Assembly: GCA_946614295.1 (NCBI GenBank)
Contig: CAMOGT010000005.1
Location: 3,692 to 67,691, forward strand
Direction of reading: 5' to 3'
Length of the DNA: 64,000 bases
Origin: an uncultured Bacteroidales bacterium
GTDB lineage: Bacteria; Bacteroidota; Bacteroidia; Bacteroidales; Paludibacteraceae
How positions within the stretch are numbered: the stretch's first letter is position 1; each line of letters starts with the position of its first letter. Positions 17,329-23,975 of this stretch are shown here, piece by piece. The position numbers and the translations under genes were made by a program. Below the pieces are notes generated by a model. The model saw nothing but the letters and a program-made list of their open reading frames with translations. It was not told the origin of the DNA and did not search any database.

Positions 17329-17643
17329 TTACAAGAATCCTAACTCTAATTTGGCTTCTTCACTCATCATATCTTTGCTCCACTCGGGCTCAAAGACGAT
17401 ATTCACGTTCACATCCTTGATGCCCTCCACGGAGCCCACTTTCTGGCGTATGTCCTCTACGATAAAATCGCCCGCGGGACAGGACGGCGCGGTGAGCGTC
17501 ATCGTAATCTCGCAGAGCCCGTCGTCTTTGATGTCTATGCCGTAAATCAACCCCAAGTCATACACGTTGACCGGTATCTCGGGGTCAAAAACGGTCTTGA
17601 GCATCTTTAAAATCTGTTCTTCTGTTTCTAAAAATTCGTTCAT
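17329..17643 (-). CDS. SufT/MIP18-family iron-sulfur assembly protein (DUF59)
   Basis: A 104-residue protein of the metal-sulfur cluster biosynthetic family. It has the family pattern KTVFDPEIPVNVYDLGLIYGIDI near the start, then MTLTAPSCPAGDFI with the conserved cysteine, and ends with VNIVFEPEWSKDMMS. Relatives (SufT, MIP18, PaaD) assist maturation of iron-sulfur proteins in the cytoplasm. It is the first gene of the operon SufT-like/lpxH/mazG and has a full promoter 40 bases upstream. The link to lpxH and mazG is likely positional. Confidence 0.88.
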   Translation of the reverse strand: MNEFLETEEQILKMLKTVFDPEIPVNVYDLGLIYGIDIKDDGLCEITMTLTAPSCPAGDFIVEDIRQKVGSVEGIKDVNVNIVFEPEWSKDMMSEEAKLELGFL

Positions 17644-17682
17644 TGTGTTACTTTGTCCGGTCTTTCAGCCGCAAAACGGCTG

Positions 17683-17713
17683 CAAAGGTACTGCTTTTTT
17701 TTGAAATATGCAA
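17683..17713 (-). promoter_or_regulatory. Promoter of the SufT-like/lpxH/mazG operon
   Basis: On the minus strand TTG (17711-17713), 20 bases, then TACCTTTG (17683-17690), the Bacteroidetes consensus. The start codon of the first gene is at 17643. Confidence 0.75.
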
Positions 17714-17795
17714 GGGTAACTGCCATTTTGGCAGATATTTTCCTGCTGGCACAGAAATTGAAGATACTTGTTCGGTATTTTAAATCAACACAGAT

Positions 17796-19757
17796 ATGAG
17801 TAAAGGTAACATTGGGGTAACGAGCGATAATATCTTCCCCGTCATCAAGAAGTTTTTGTATTCCGACCATGAGATCTTCCTGCGTGAGCTGATCTCCAAT
17901 GCCGTCGATGCCACGACCAAGCTGAAAACCCTCTCGTCGGTAGGCGAGGTGAAGGGCGACCTGGGCGATACGCGCGTACGCGTGTCTATAAATAAGGAGA
18001 AGAAGACCCTCACGGTCTCCGACCACGGTATCGGCATGACCGCCGAGGAGGTGGACAAGTTCATCAACCAGATTGCTTTCTCCGGCGCCGAGGAGTTCGT
18101 CAACAAGTACAAGGACAAGACGGAAGCCATCATCGGTCATTTCGGTCTCGGTTTCTATTCCGCCTTCATGGTTTCCAAGAAAGTGGAGATCTTCAGCCAG
18201 TCGTACAAAGAGGACGCGAAAGCTGTTCACTGGAGCTGCGAGGGCGACCCCGAATATACGATGGAGGACACCATCAAAGCCGAGCGCGGTACGGATATCG
18301 TCCTGCACATAGACGACGAGTTCAGCCAGTATCTGGAGGACGCCACCATCGAGGGTTTGCTCCGCAAGTACTGCAAGTTCCTGCCCGTCGAGATCGCTTT
18401 CGGCAAGAAGAAAGAGTGGAAGGACGGCAAGGAGGTGGAACTCGACGAGGAGAATATCATCAATGATACCAACCCCGCCTGGACCCGCAAACCGTCGGAA
18501 CTGAAGGACGAGGACTACGACAAGTTCTACCACGAGCTCTATCCGACCCAGATGGACGAGCCGCTGTTCCATATCCACCTCAATGTGGACTACCCCTTCA
18601 ACCTCACCGGTATCCTCTATTTCCCGAAGATCAAGTCCAACCTCGACGTACATCGCAACAAGATCCAACTCTATTGCAACCAGGTCTATGTGACCGACGA
18701 GGTGGAGAACATCGTACCGGAGTACCTGACGCTGCTGCACGGCGTGATCGACAGCCCGGATATCCCGCTGAACGTCAGCCGTTCCTACCTCCAGAGCGAC
18801 AACAACGTCAAGAAAATCTCCGGCTACATCACCAAGAAGGTAGCCGACAAACTTGCCGAGCTCTACAAAGCCGACAAGGACGAGTTCGCCAAGAAATGGG
18901 ACGACATCAAGATGTTCATCCAGTTCGGTATGCTGACCGACGAGAAGTTCTACGAGAAGGCAAAGGATTTCGCCCTCCTCAAGAACCTGGACGGCAAGTA
19001 CGCCACCTTGGAGGAATACAAGGCGCAGGTCAAGGACGCGCAGACCGACAAGGACGGCAACCTCGTGCTCCTCTACACCAACGACCCCGACGCGCACTAC
19101 ACCTATATCGAGCGCGCGAAAGCGAAGGGCTATGACGTCCTGCTGATGGACGGCGAACTGGACGTACACGCCATGTCGCAGGCGGAGCAGAAGAGCGAGG
19201 AAGGCAAGCTGCGGTTCGTGCGCATTGACTCCGACACCATCGAGAACCTCATCCGCAAGGAGGATACCGCCAAGGATACGTTTACTGACGAGCAGAAAGA
19301 GGGACTGCGCAAAGCGTTCGAGGGCTTGCTGCCGAGTGCCGAGGACAAACTCCGTTACTTCGTCACCTGCGAGGCTGCGGCTGCGGACGCACTGCCGGTC
19401 TTCCTGACCCAGAACGAGTTCATGCGCCGTATGAAAGAGATGTCCGCCCACCAGCAGGGCATGTCCTTCTACGGTCAGATGCCCGACCAGTACAACCTCG
19501 TTGTCAACACCGCGCACCCGCTCATTCAGGAGCTCGTCAACAAAGAGACCTCCGAGCAGGTAGAGGAAGAGGTCGAGAAGAAAGCAGAGAAAGAAGGCGA
19601 GGAGCCTAAAAAAGAGACCGTCATCAAGACGGTCTGCAAGTTGGAGGGCGAAGATGAGCGCATCAAACAACTCATCGACATCGCGCTTCTGGCTTCCGGT
19701 CAACTCAAGGGCGAAGCACTCGCCAAGTTCGTCAACCGGTCGGTAGAACTGCTTTAA
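17796..19757 (+). CDS. htpG: HtpG, Hsp90-family molecular chaperone
   Basis: A 653-residue cytoplasmic ATP-dependent chaperone. The N-terminal GHKL ATPase domain has LRELISNAVDA (the E/N for Mg-ATP), the lid motif DHGIGMTAEEV and GHFGLGFYSAFMV. The middle domain has WTRKPSEL and the VSRSYLQSD motif with the catalytic-loop arginine. The C-terminal dimerisation domain follows. Length fits bacterial HtpG. The stop codon overlaps that of clpP on the other strand by 4 bases, so the two genes converge tail to tail with no space for a separate terminator. I could not find a convincing vegetative promoter immediately upstream; a stress promoter is possible but not visible to me. A 687-codon antisense ORF across it is a shadow. 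Confidence 0.97.
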   Translation: MSKGNIGVTSDNIFPVIKKFLYSDHEIFLRELISNAVDATTKLKTLSSVGEVKGDLGDTRVRVSINKEKKTLTVSDHGIGMTAEEVDKFINQIAFSGAEEFVNKYKDKTEAIIGHFGLGFYSAFMVSKKVEIFSQSYKEDAKAVHWSCEGDPEYTMEDTIKAERGTDIVLHIDDEFSQYLEDATIEGLLRKYCKFLPVEIAFGKKKEWKDGKEVELDEENIINDTNPAWTRKPSELKDEDYDKFYHELYPTQMDEPLFHIHLNVDYPFNLTGILYFPKIKSNLDVHRNKIQLYCNQVYVTDEVENIVPEYLTLLHGVIDSPDIPLNVSRSYLQSDNNVKKISGYITKKVADKLAELYKADKDEFAKKWDDIKMFIQFGMLTDEKFYEKAKDFALLKNLDGKYATLEEYKAQVKDAQTDKDGNLVLLYTNDPDAHYTYIERAKAKGYDVLLMDGELDVHAMSQAEQKSEEGKLRFVRIDSDTIENLIRKEDTAKDTFTDEQKEGLRKAFEGLLPSAEDKLRYFVTCEAAAADALPVFLTQNEFMRRMKEMSAHQQGMSFYGQMPDQYNLVVNTAHPLIQELVNKETSEQVEEEVEKKAEKEGEEPKKETVIKTVCKLEGEDERIKQLIDIALLASGQLKGEALAKFVNRSVELL

Positions 19758-20353
19758 GCAATCACGGAGTCGAGGAAGCCCATCTTAATGGCTTCTTCGG
19801 CTTTCATCCATTTGTCACGGTCGCAGAGCGCCTCGATCTCATCGATGCTCTGACCGCTGTTCTCAGCGAGGATCTTGTACAAATCCTGTTTCAGGCTTTC
19901 CATTTCTTTGAGGTGGATAGCCTGATCTTTGAATGTGGAGTATCCGATGCCGGAACTGGGCTGGTGGATCATGAACCGCGAGTAGGGCAGGGCGGTACGG
20001 TGACCTTTCTCGCCGCTCGAGGCAATCACGGCGCCCATCGACGCCGCCAGACCCAAGACGGTCGTATAGACCGGCGATTTGATGAACCGCATCACGGAAA
20101 TCAGCTCCAGACCCGAATAGACCTCGCCGCCCTGCGAGTTGATGTACAGGTTGATCGGGTCGTGGTTCACGGAGTCGAGGAACAGCAGCTGGGCTACCAG
20201 TGTGTCCATGTTATCGCCTACCACCTCTCCGCTCAGGAATAGGATCCGGTCCATCATCAACCGGCTGAATACATCCAGTTGGGTGATATTCAACTGCCGC
20301 TCCTCAATAATGTACGGGTTGAATAATCGGTTGTCAATCTTGTTCTCTTTCAT
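19754..20353 (-). CDS. clpP: ClpP, ATP-dependent Clp protease proteolytic subunit
   Basis: A 199-residue serine protease of the ClpP family. The catalytic serine is in GLAASMGAV (Ser105) and the histidine in SRFMIHQP (His130). The GGEVYSGL oxyanion region and the C-terminal DRDKWMKAEEA complete the picture. It forms a tetradecameric chamber fed by ClpX or ClpA/C. It is second in an operon after the M24 aminopeptidase; the gap between them is entirely a 7-base word repeat. It is slightly shorter at the C-terminus than many ClpPs. Confidence 0.95.
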   Translation of the reverse strand: MKENKIDNRLFNPYIIEERQLNITQLDVFSRLMMDRILFLSGEVVGDNMDTLVAQLLFLDSVNHDPINLYINSQGGEVYSGLELISVMRFIKSPVYTTVLGLAASMGAVIASSGEKGHRTALPYSRFMIHQPSSGIGYSTFKDQAIHLKEMESLKQDLYKILAENSGQSIDEIEALCDRDKWMKAEEAIKMGFLDSVIA

Positions 20354-20413
20354 ATAAATCCTAAATCTTAAATCTTAAATCTTAAATCCTAAATCTTAAA
20401 TCCTAAATCTTAA
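20354..20413. repeat. TAAATCT/TAAATCC seven-base tandem repeat
   Basis: About eight copies of a 7-base word (TAAATCT or TAAATCC) fill the gap between the M24 aminopeptidase and clpP and touch the aminopeptidase stop codon. No other signal is seen. Confidence 0.85.
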
Positions 20414-22248
20414 ACCTCAATTGCCTTGCATTTGCGCGCCAGGTACTTCCGCTCCTCTTCGTTCAGCAGCGGGCTGACCTCTTTATAGACGCGTACGTGG
20501 TAGGCGTTGAGCCAGTCTATCTCGTCCTCCGTCATCATCGACATCTCGATGAGGTTGGTGTCGTAGAAACAGAGGGTCAGCGTCTCGAACGCCAGCCATT
20601 CGTCTTCGGTGGTCGTCTCTTTGGTCTGCTTGGCGGGGATGACGGTGATGAGGTTCTCCGTGCGGATGCCCCATTTGCCGGTGCGGTAGATACCCGGCTC
20701 GTCGGAGACGATATGTCCTGCCTCCAGCGGCGTGGGGTTATTGTCGGTGCGCACGTTCTGCGGTCCCTCGTGGCATCCTAAGAAATGCCCTACGCCGTGA
20801 CCCGTGCCGTGACCGAAGGTGATACCGGCTGCCCACATATACTGCTTGGCGAGGGCGTCGAGCTGGTTGCCTCTCGTGCCGCGCGGGAAACGTGCCCGTG
20901 CCAGGGCTATGTGCCCCTTCAGCACGTAGGTGTAGTCGTCTTTCGCCTGTTGCGGGATCCGTCCGCCGAGCCATGTCGTACGGGTGATATCCGTCGTACC
21001 GTCGAGGTACTGACCGCCGCTGTCGAGCAGCAGCATGCCCTCTTTGCGCACCTCGGCGCAGTTCTCTTTCGTCGCTGCGTAATGGACGATCGCGCCGTTG
21101 CCCTGATAACCGGCTATCGTGCCGAACGACTCCTCCACGAAGCCCTCGCCCATCGCCCGGAACTCATGCAACTTCTCCATCAGATCCCATTCTGTCAGCG
21201 CAGCGGTCTGTACTCTGTCAGCGCAGCGGTCTGTATTCTTAAATGCTTCTTCTTCCAGCCACTTGAAGAACCTCGTCAGTGCCGCACCGTCGAGCCGCAT
21301 GGCTCTCCGCTCGCCGTCCAACTCGACGGCGTTCTTCTTCGCCTTGTCCACCAAGATGGGGGACTGTGTATTCACCGCCTTTGTCTTGATTGCCTCAAAC
21401 AACGCCTCGTTTACCTTCGCGCCGTCGTAGAAAACCGTGCCTTGCAGTCCGCGGATATAGTCAAACACCGCCTCGTACGGTTGCATGTCGATGTGGTTGA
21501 AATCGAGGTAGTTCTGCGCGGCGGAGTCGATCTTCCCAGGGTTGACGAACAGCGTACATTTGTCCGCTTCGAGCACCACGTAACTGATCACCACGGGGTT
21601 GTACTCCACGTCGTTGCCGCGGATGTTGAGCAGCCAGGCTATCTCGTCCAATGCGCTGATGATCATCGAGTCGCCATGCATGGCGGCTAACTTCTCCCGC
21701 ATCCTCGCTAACTTGCTCTCCACCGTCTCGCCCGCGTAGTCGGCAGGGTAGGCATAGAACTTGTCGCTCGGGATAGCCGGACGACCTTCCGTCCAGATGG
21801 GTTGTATTAAATTGAAAGATGAAAGCTGAAAATTGAAAGATTCTAATTTCTCTTTCAATTCTTGGAAGTCATTTACGGAGAACATCTCGGGGTTGACACC
21901 TACAACGAACCTTTCACCTTTCACCTTTAACCTTTCACCTTCCTTTGTCAGCCACTCCGCCACGCTCGGGCAGTCGATGTCGCTCTCGCGCATGAGCTCG
22001 ATGGTGCTGTCTTTGAGTTCGATACCCGCCTGCAGGTAGTACCGGCTGTCGGTCCAGAGAAGCGCTCTGTCCATCGTCACCACCACGGTGCCGCTCTCCC
22101 CGTTGAACCCGCTCAGCCACTGCATCTCGCACCAGTGGGACGCCATATACTCGCTTGCGTGAGGGTCGTTACCCGGCACGATGTATGCCGCCAAACCCTG
22201 CTCACGCATCTCGCCGCGCAACGCGGCCAATCGCTCTTGTACTGTCAT
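20410..22248 (-). CDS. M24-family aminopeptidase P-like enzyme with in-frame repeats
   Basis: A 612-residue Xaa-Pro aminopeptidase-like protein from the ATG at 22248 (MTVQERLAALRGEMRE). An upstream ATG at 22317 is in frame, but it would lie in the promoter region. The order is two creatinase-like N-terminal domains, then the pita-bread metal domain. Metal ligands are visible: DSGGQYLDGTTDITRT (two Asp), GHGTGHGVGHFLGCHEGP (His), DEPGIY (Glu) and IRTENLI (Glu). Three short stretches derive from repeats. GERLKVKGERF is encoded by CCTTTCA words, SFNFQLSSFN by CTTTCAATTT words, and TDRCADRVQTAALTEW by two copies of CTGTCAGCGCAGCGGTCTG. They lie away from the metal site. It precedes clpP in an operon. 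Confidence 0.9.
   Translation of the reverse strand: MTVQERLAALRGEMREQGLAAYIVPGNDPHASEYMASHWCEMQWLSGFNGESGTVVVTMDRALLWTDSRYYLQAGIELKDSTIELMRESDIDCPSVAEWLTKEGERLKVKGERFVVGVNPEMFSVNDFQELKEKLESFNFQLSSFNLIQPIWTEGRPAIPSDKFYAYPADYAGETVESKLARMREKLAAMHGDSMIISALDEIAWLLNIRGNDVEYNPVVISYVVLEADKCTLFVNPGKIDSAAQNYLDFNHIDMQPYEAVFDYIRGLQGTVFYDGAKVNEALFEAIKTKAVNTQSPILVDKAKKNAVELDGERRAMRLDGAALTRFFKWLEEEAFKNTDRCADRVQTAALTEWDLMEKLHEFRAMGEGFVEESFGTIAGYQGNGAIVHYAATKENCAEVRKEGMLLLDSGGQYLDGTTDITRTTWLGGRIPQQAKDDYTYVLKGHIALARARFPRGTRGNQLDALAKQYMWAAGITFGHGTGHGVGHFLGCHEGPQNVRTDNNPTPLEAGHIVSDEPGIYRTGKWGIRTENLITVIPAKQTKETTTEDEWLAFETLTLCFYDTNLIEMSMMTEDEIDWLNAYHVRVYKEVSPLLNEEERKYLARKCKAIEV
21192..21235. repeat. Two copies of CTGTCAGCGCAGCGGTCTG inside the M24 peptidase gene
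   Basis: Two perfect copies of a 21-base unit (start 21192 and 21215, period 23), coding in frame for TDRCADRVQTAALTEW-like sequence. It is related to the arrays at 14705-14800 and about 63341-63393. Confidence 0.85.
21811..21945. repeat. Seven-base word repeats inside the M24 peptidase gene
   Basis: Two patches in the coding sequence. At about 21811-21860 are words like GAAAGAT, GAAAGCT and CTTTCAATT. At about 21905-21945 are four to five CCTTTCA/CCTTTAA words. The same CCTTTCx word occurs in murE (5-35) and, inverted, in gaps at 32880, 33293 and 63541. Confidence 0.7.
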
Positions 22249-22266
22249 AATACTCAAAATTTTCTG

Positions 22267-22297
22267 CAAAGATACACTTTTTTTTGCATATATCAAA
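22267..22297 (-). promoter_or_regulatory. Promoter of the M24 peptidase-clpP operon
   Basis: Minus strand TTTG (22294-22297), 19 bases, TATCTTTG (22267-22274). It interleaves with the divergent promoter of the fructan regulator. Confidence 0.75.
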
Positions 22298-22314
22298 ATA
22301 TTTTTGTACTTTTG
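22283..22314 (+). promoter_or_regulatory. Promoter of the fructan-locus regulator
   Basis: TTTG (22283-22286), 20 bases, TACTTTTG (22307-22314). The predicted transcript start lies near 22321, 25 bases before the ATG at 22346. Its -33 element lies inside the spacer of the opposing promoter. Confidence 0.75.
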
Positions 22315-22345
22315 CACCCGTTATCGTTTGAAAAATGTTGTAACC

Positions 22346-23800
22346 ATGCGAAACATAATTACCACTCTCCTTGTGGCAGCCGCTTTTCTGACGGCTTGCA
22401 ATACCCCTCAACCGCAGTACAAGATAGGCGTGAGCCAGTGCCTTGACGATGCCTGGCGGCAGAAGATGAACTATGAGATGGAGCGGGAGCTGCTGCTCCA
22501 TCCGGAGATGGTGCTCAGCCGTCGTATCGCCTATGGCAGTAACGAACTGCAATGCGCCCAGATAGACAGTTTCATCGCGGAGCGGGTGGATCTGCTGATT
22601 GTGAGCCCCAACCAGGCGGAGCAGGTCAAACCGGCGGTGACGCGGGCGTACAGAGCCGGTATCCCCGTCATTGTAGCGGACCGGAGGGTCACCGGAGACG
22701 AGTGGACCGCTTTCATCGGCGGCGATAACTACAAGGTTGGGCAACTCATGGCAGAGTGGGTGAGAGAACAATGCACAAAGCACAATTCACAATTCAAATC
22801 TTCAAATTTCACCGTCTTGGAGGTGGCGGGTCTGCCGGGTTCTACGCCGGCTACGTTGCGCCATAAGGGATTGATGGACGACCTGCCCGAAGGCGTGGTG
22901 GTACATTCGGTGATGGGCAGATGGTATAAGGAGAACGCCCGCGAGGCAGTGTCCGCGTACCTGCGTGACCACACCATACCTGATGTGATTGTGGCGCATA
23001 ACGACCTCATGGCGATCGGTGCCGCCGAAGCAGCGGGGGGTGTCCCCATCATGGGAGTGGACGGTATCCAACTCGGACTGAGGGCCATAGTAGAGGGCAA
23101 GATCACCTGTTCGGCTACCTATTCCTCCCGCGGTGACATGGTGATTGCAACGGCGGCGCAGATCCTGCACGGCGAGCCTTTTGTGCGGGACACGGTGTTG
23201 GAGACGACTTTGGTAGATGCATCCATTGCTTACCCGATGCTCAGGCAGGACGAGGCGATCACCCGCGATCTGGAGACTCTCCATCTCTTCCAAACCCAGA
23301 CGGAAAGCAAATGGAGACAGTTGCGTTATGACAAGGCCTTGCTTATTACCTGGCTAATCGTCTTGATTGCACTTTTTCTACTCGCTGCGGGCTATATTAT
23401 TGCCAATCAGGTCAAACTCCAGCAGGAAATCAAACAGGAGATCCTGCCCCAGTTGGAGGATGTGCAGGAGGCAATCCAGCTCAGCTATCGGGATGAAGCG
23501 TTTGCCGAGCGGCTGAAACAGGCGGTGGATGATCATCTGACGGATCAGAACCTGAGCGTGGAGTATCTGGGGTCGATGCTTCAGCTGAGCCGCACCCAGC
23601 TCTTCCGCCGTGTCAAGACCGTGACCGGCAAGGGGCCGCTTGACTATATCCGGGAGCGCCGGCTCATCCGCGCGGACAAGCTTCTCCATACCACAGACAT
23701 GACGGTACAGCAGGTAGCCCTCGAGCTTTGCTTCTCCTCCGCCGGCTATTTCACCAAATGCTATAAGGAATACTTCGGTCACCTGCCATCTGAACGATAA
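22346..23800 (+). CDS. Membrane-spanning sugar sensor: periplasmic-binding domain fused to AraC-type HTH
   Basis: 484 residues from the ATG at 22346. The in-frame extension to 22181 lies across the promoters and is not translated. In order: lipobox-like signal (FLTAC, Cys18); a type I periplasmic sugar-binding domain (about 24-315; KIGVSQCLDDAW, LLIVSPNQAEQV, GIPVIVADR, FIGGDNYKVGQ, VAHNDLMAIGAAEA, PIMGVDGI); one membrane helix (331-353); a short coiled linker; and a C-terminal AraC/XylS HTH domain (about 388-480; LSRTQLFRRVKTVTG, VALELCFSSAGYFTKCYKEYFG). It has no kinase or receiver domain, unlike the hybrid two-component fructose sensor BT1754. It probably senses fructose in the periplasm and activates the adjacent SusC operon. 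Residues 142-155 (QCTKHNSQFKSSNF) are encoded by intergenic-type word repeats. A Cys18 lipid anchor plus a membrane helix would be unusual. Confidence 0.88.
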   Translation: MRNIITTLLVAAAFLTACNTPQPQYKIGVSQCLDDAWRQKMNYEMERELLLHPEMVLSRRIAYGSNELQCAQIDSFIAERVDLLIVSPNQAEQVKPAVTRAYRAGIPVIVADRRVTGDEWTAFIGGDNYKVGQLMAEWVREQCTKHNSQFKSSNFTVLEVAGLPGSTPATLRHKGLMDDLPEGVVVHSVMGRWYKENAREAVSAYLRDHTIPDVIVAHNDLMAIGAAEAAGGVPIMGVDGIQLGLRAIVEGKITCSATYSSRGDMVIATAAQILHGEPFVRDTVLETTLVDASIAYPMLRQDEAITRDLETLHLFQTQTESKWRQLRYDKALLITWLIVLIALFLLAAGYIIANQVKLQQEIKQEILPQLEDVQEAIQLSYRDEAFAERLKQAVDDHLTDQNLSVEYLGSMLQLSRTQLFRRVKTVTGKGPLDYIRERRLIRADKLLHTTDMTVQQVALELCFSSAGYFTKCYKEYFGHLPSER

Positions 23801-23827
23801 GATGCAACATTCATGGAATGACATAAG

Positions 23828-23884
23828 TGTTGCAAAATATATGCTATTTGTTGCACTGCAACATCTGTAGCATCTTTTGCAACA
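23828..23884. promoter_or_regulatory. Symmetrical four-site operator upstream of the fructan SusC
   Basis: Two TGTTGCA sites (23828-23834, 23849-23855) and two inverted TGCAACA sites (23857-23863, 23878-23884) form one palindrome centred on 23856. Each half has a 21-base direct repeat period, two helical turns, as expected for AraC-type proteins. The spacers also show weak symmetry (ATGCTA/TAGCAT). The array ends 6 bases before the -33 box of the SusC promoter. A further GCAACA lies at 23804. It is the best candidate binding site of the regulator encoded next door. Confidence 0.75.
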
Positions 23885-23890
23885 TAGATA

Positions 23891-23922
23891 TTTGCGCATG
23901 TGCCAAAAAGCACGTACTTTTG
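23891..23922 (+). promoter_or_regulatory. Promoter of the fructan SusC operon
   Basis: TTTG (23891-23894), 20 bases, TACTTTTG (23915-23922). The transcript should start near 23929, 47 bases before the SusC ATG. Confidence 0.8.
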
Positions 23923-23975
23923 CAGCGGAATTTGGAAAATCCAAGTTCTGCTGTATTGTTTAACATTCAAATATC

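Noticed and set aside
17640..19703. A 687-codon ORF antisense to htpG
   Set aside because: The htpG frame is unambiguous and complete. The antisense product is a valine/leucine-rich mirror without domain features.
20354..20413. Possible CRISPR-like array
   Set aside because: The repeat unit is only 7 bases with no unique spacers and no cas genes nearby.
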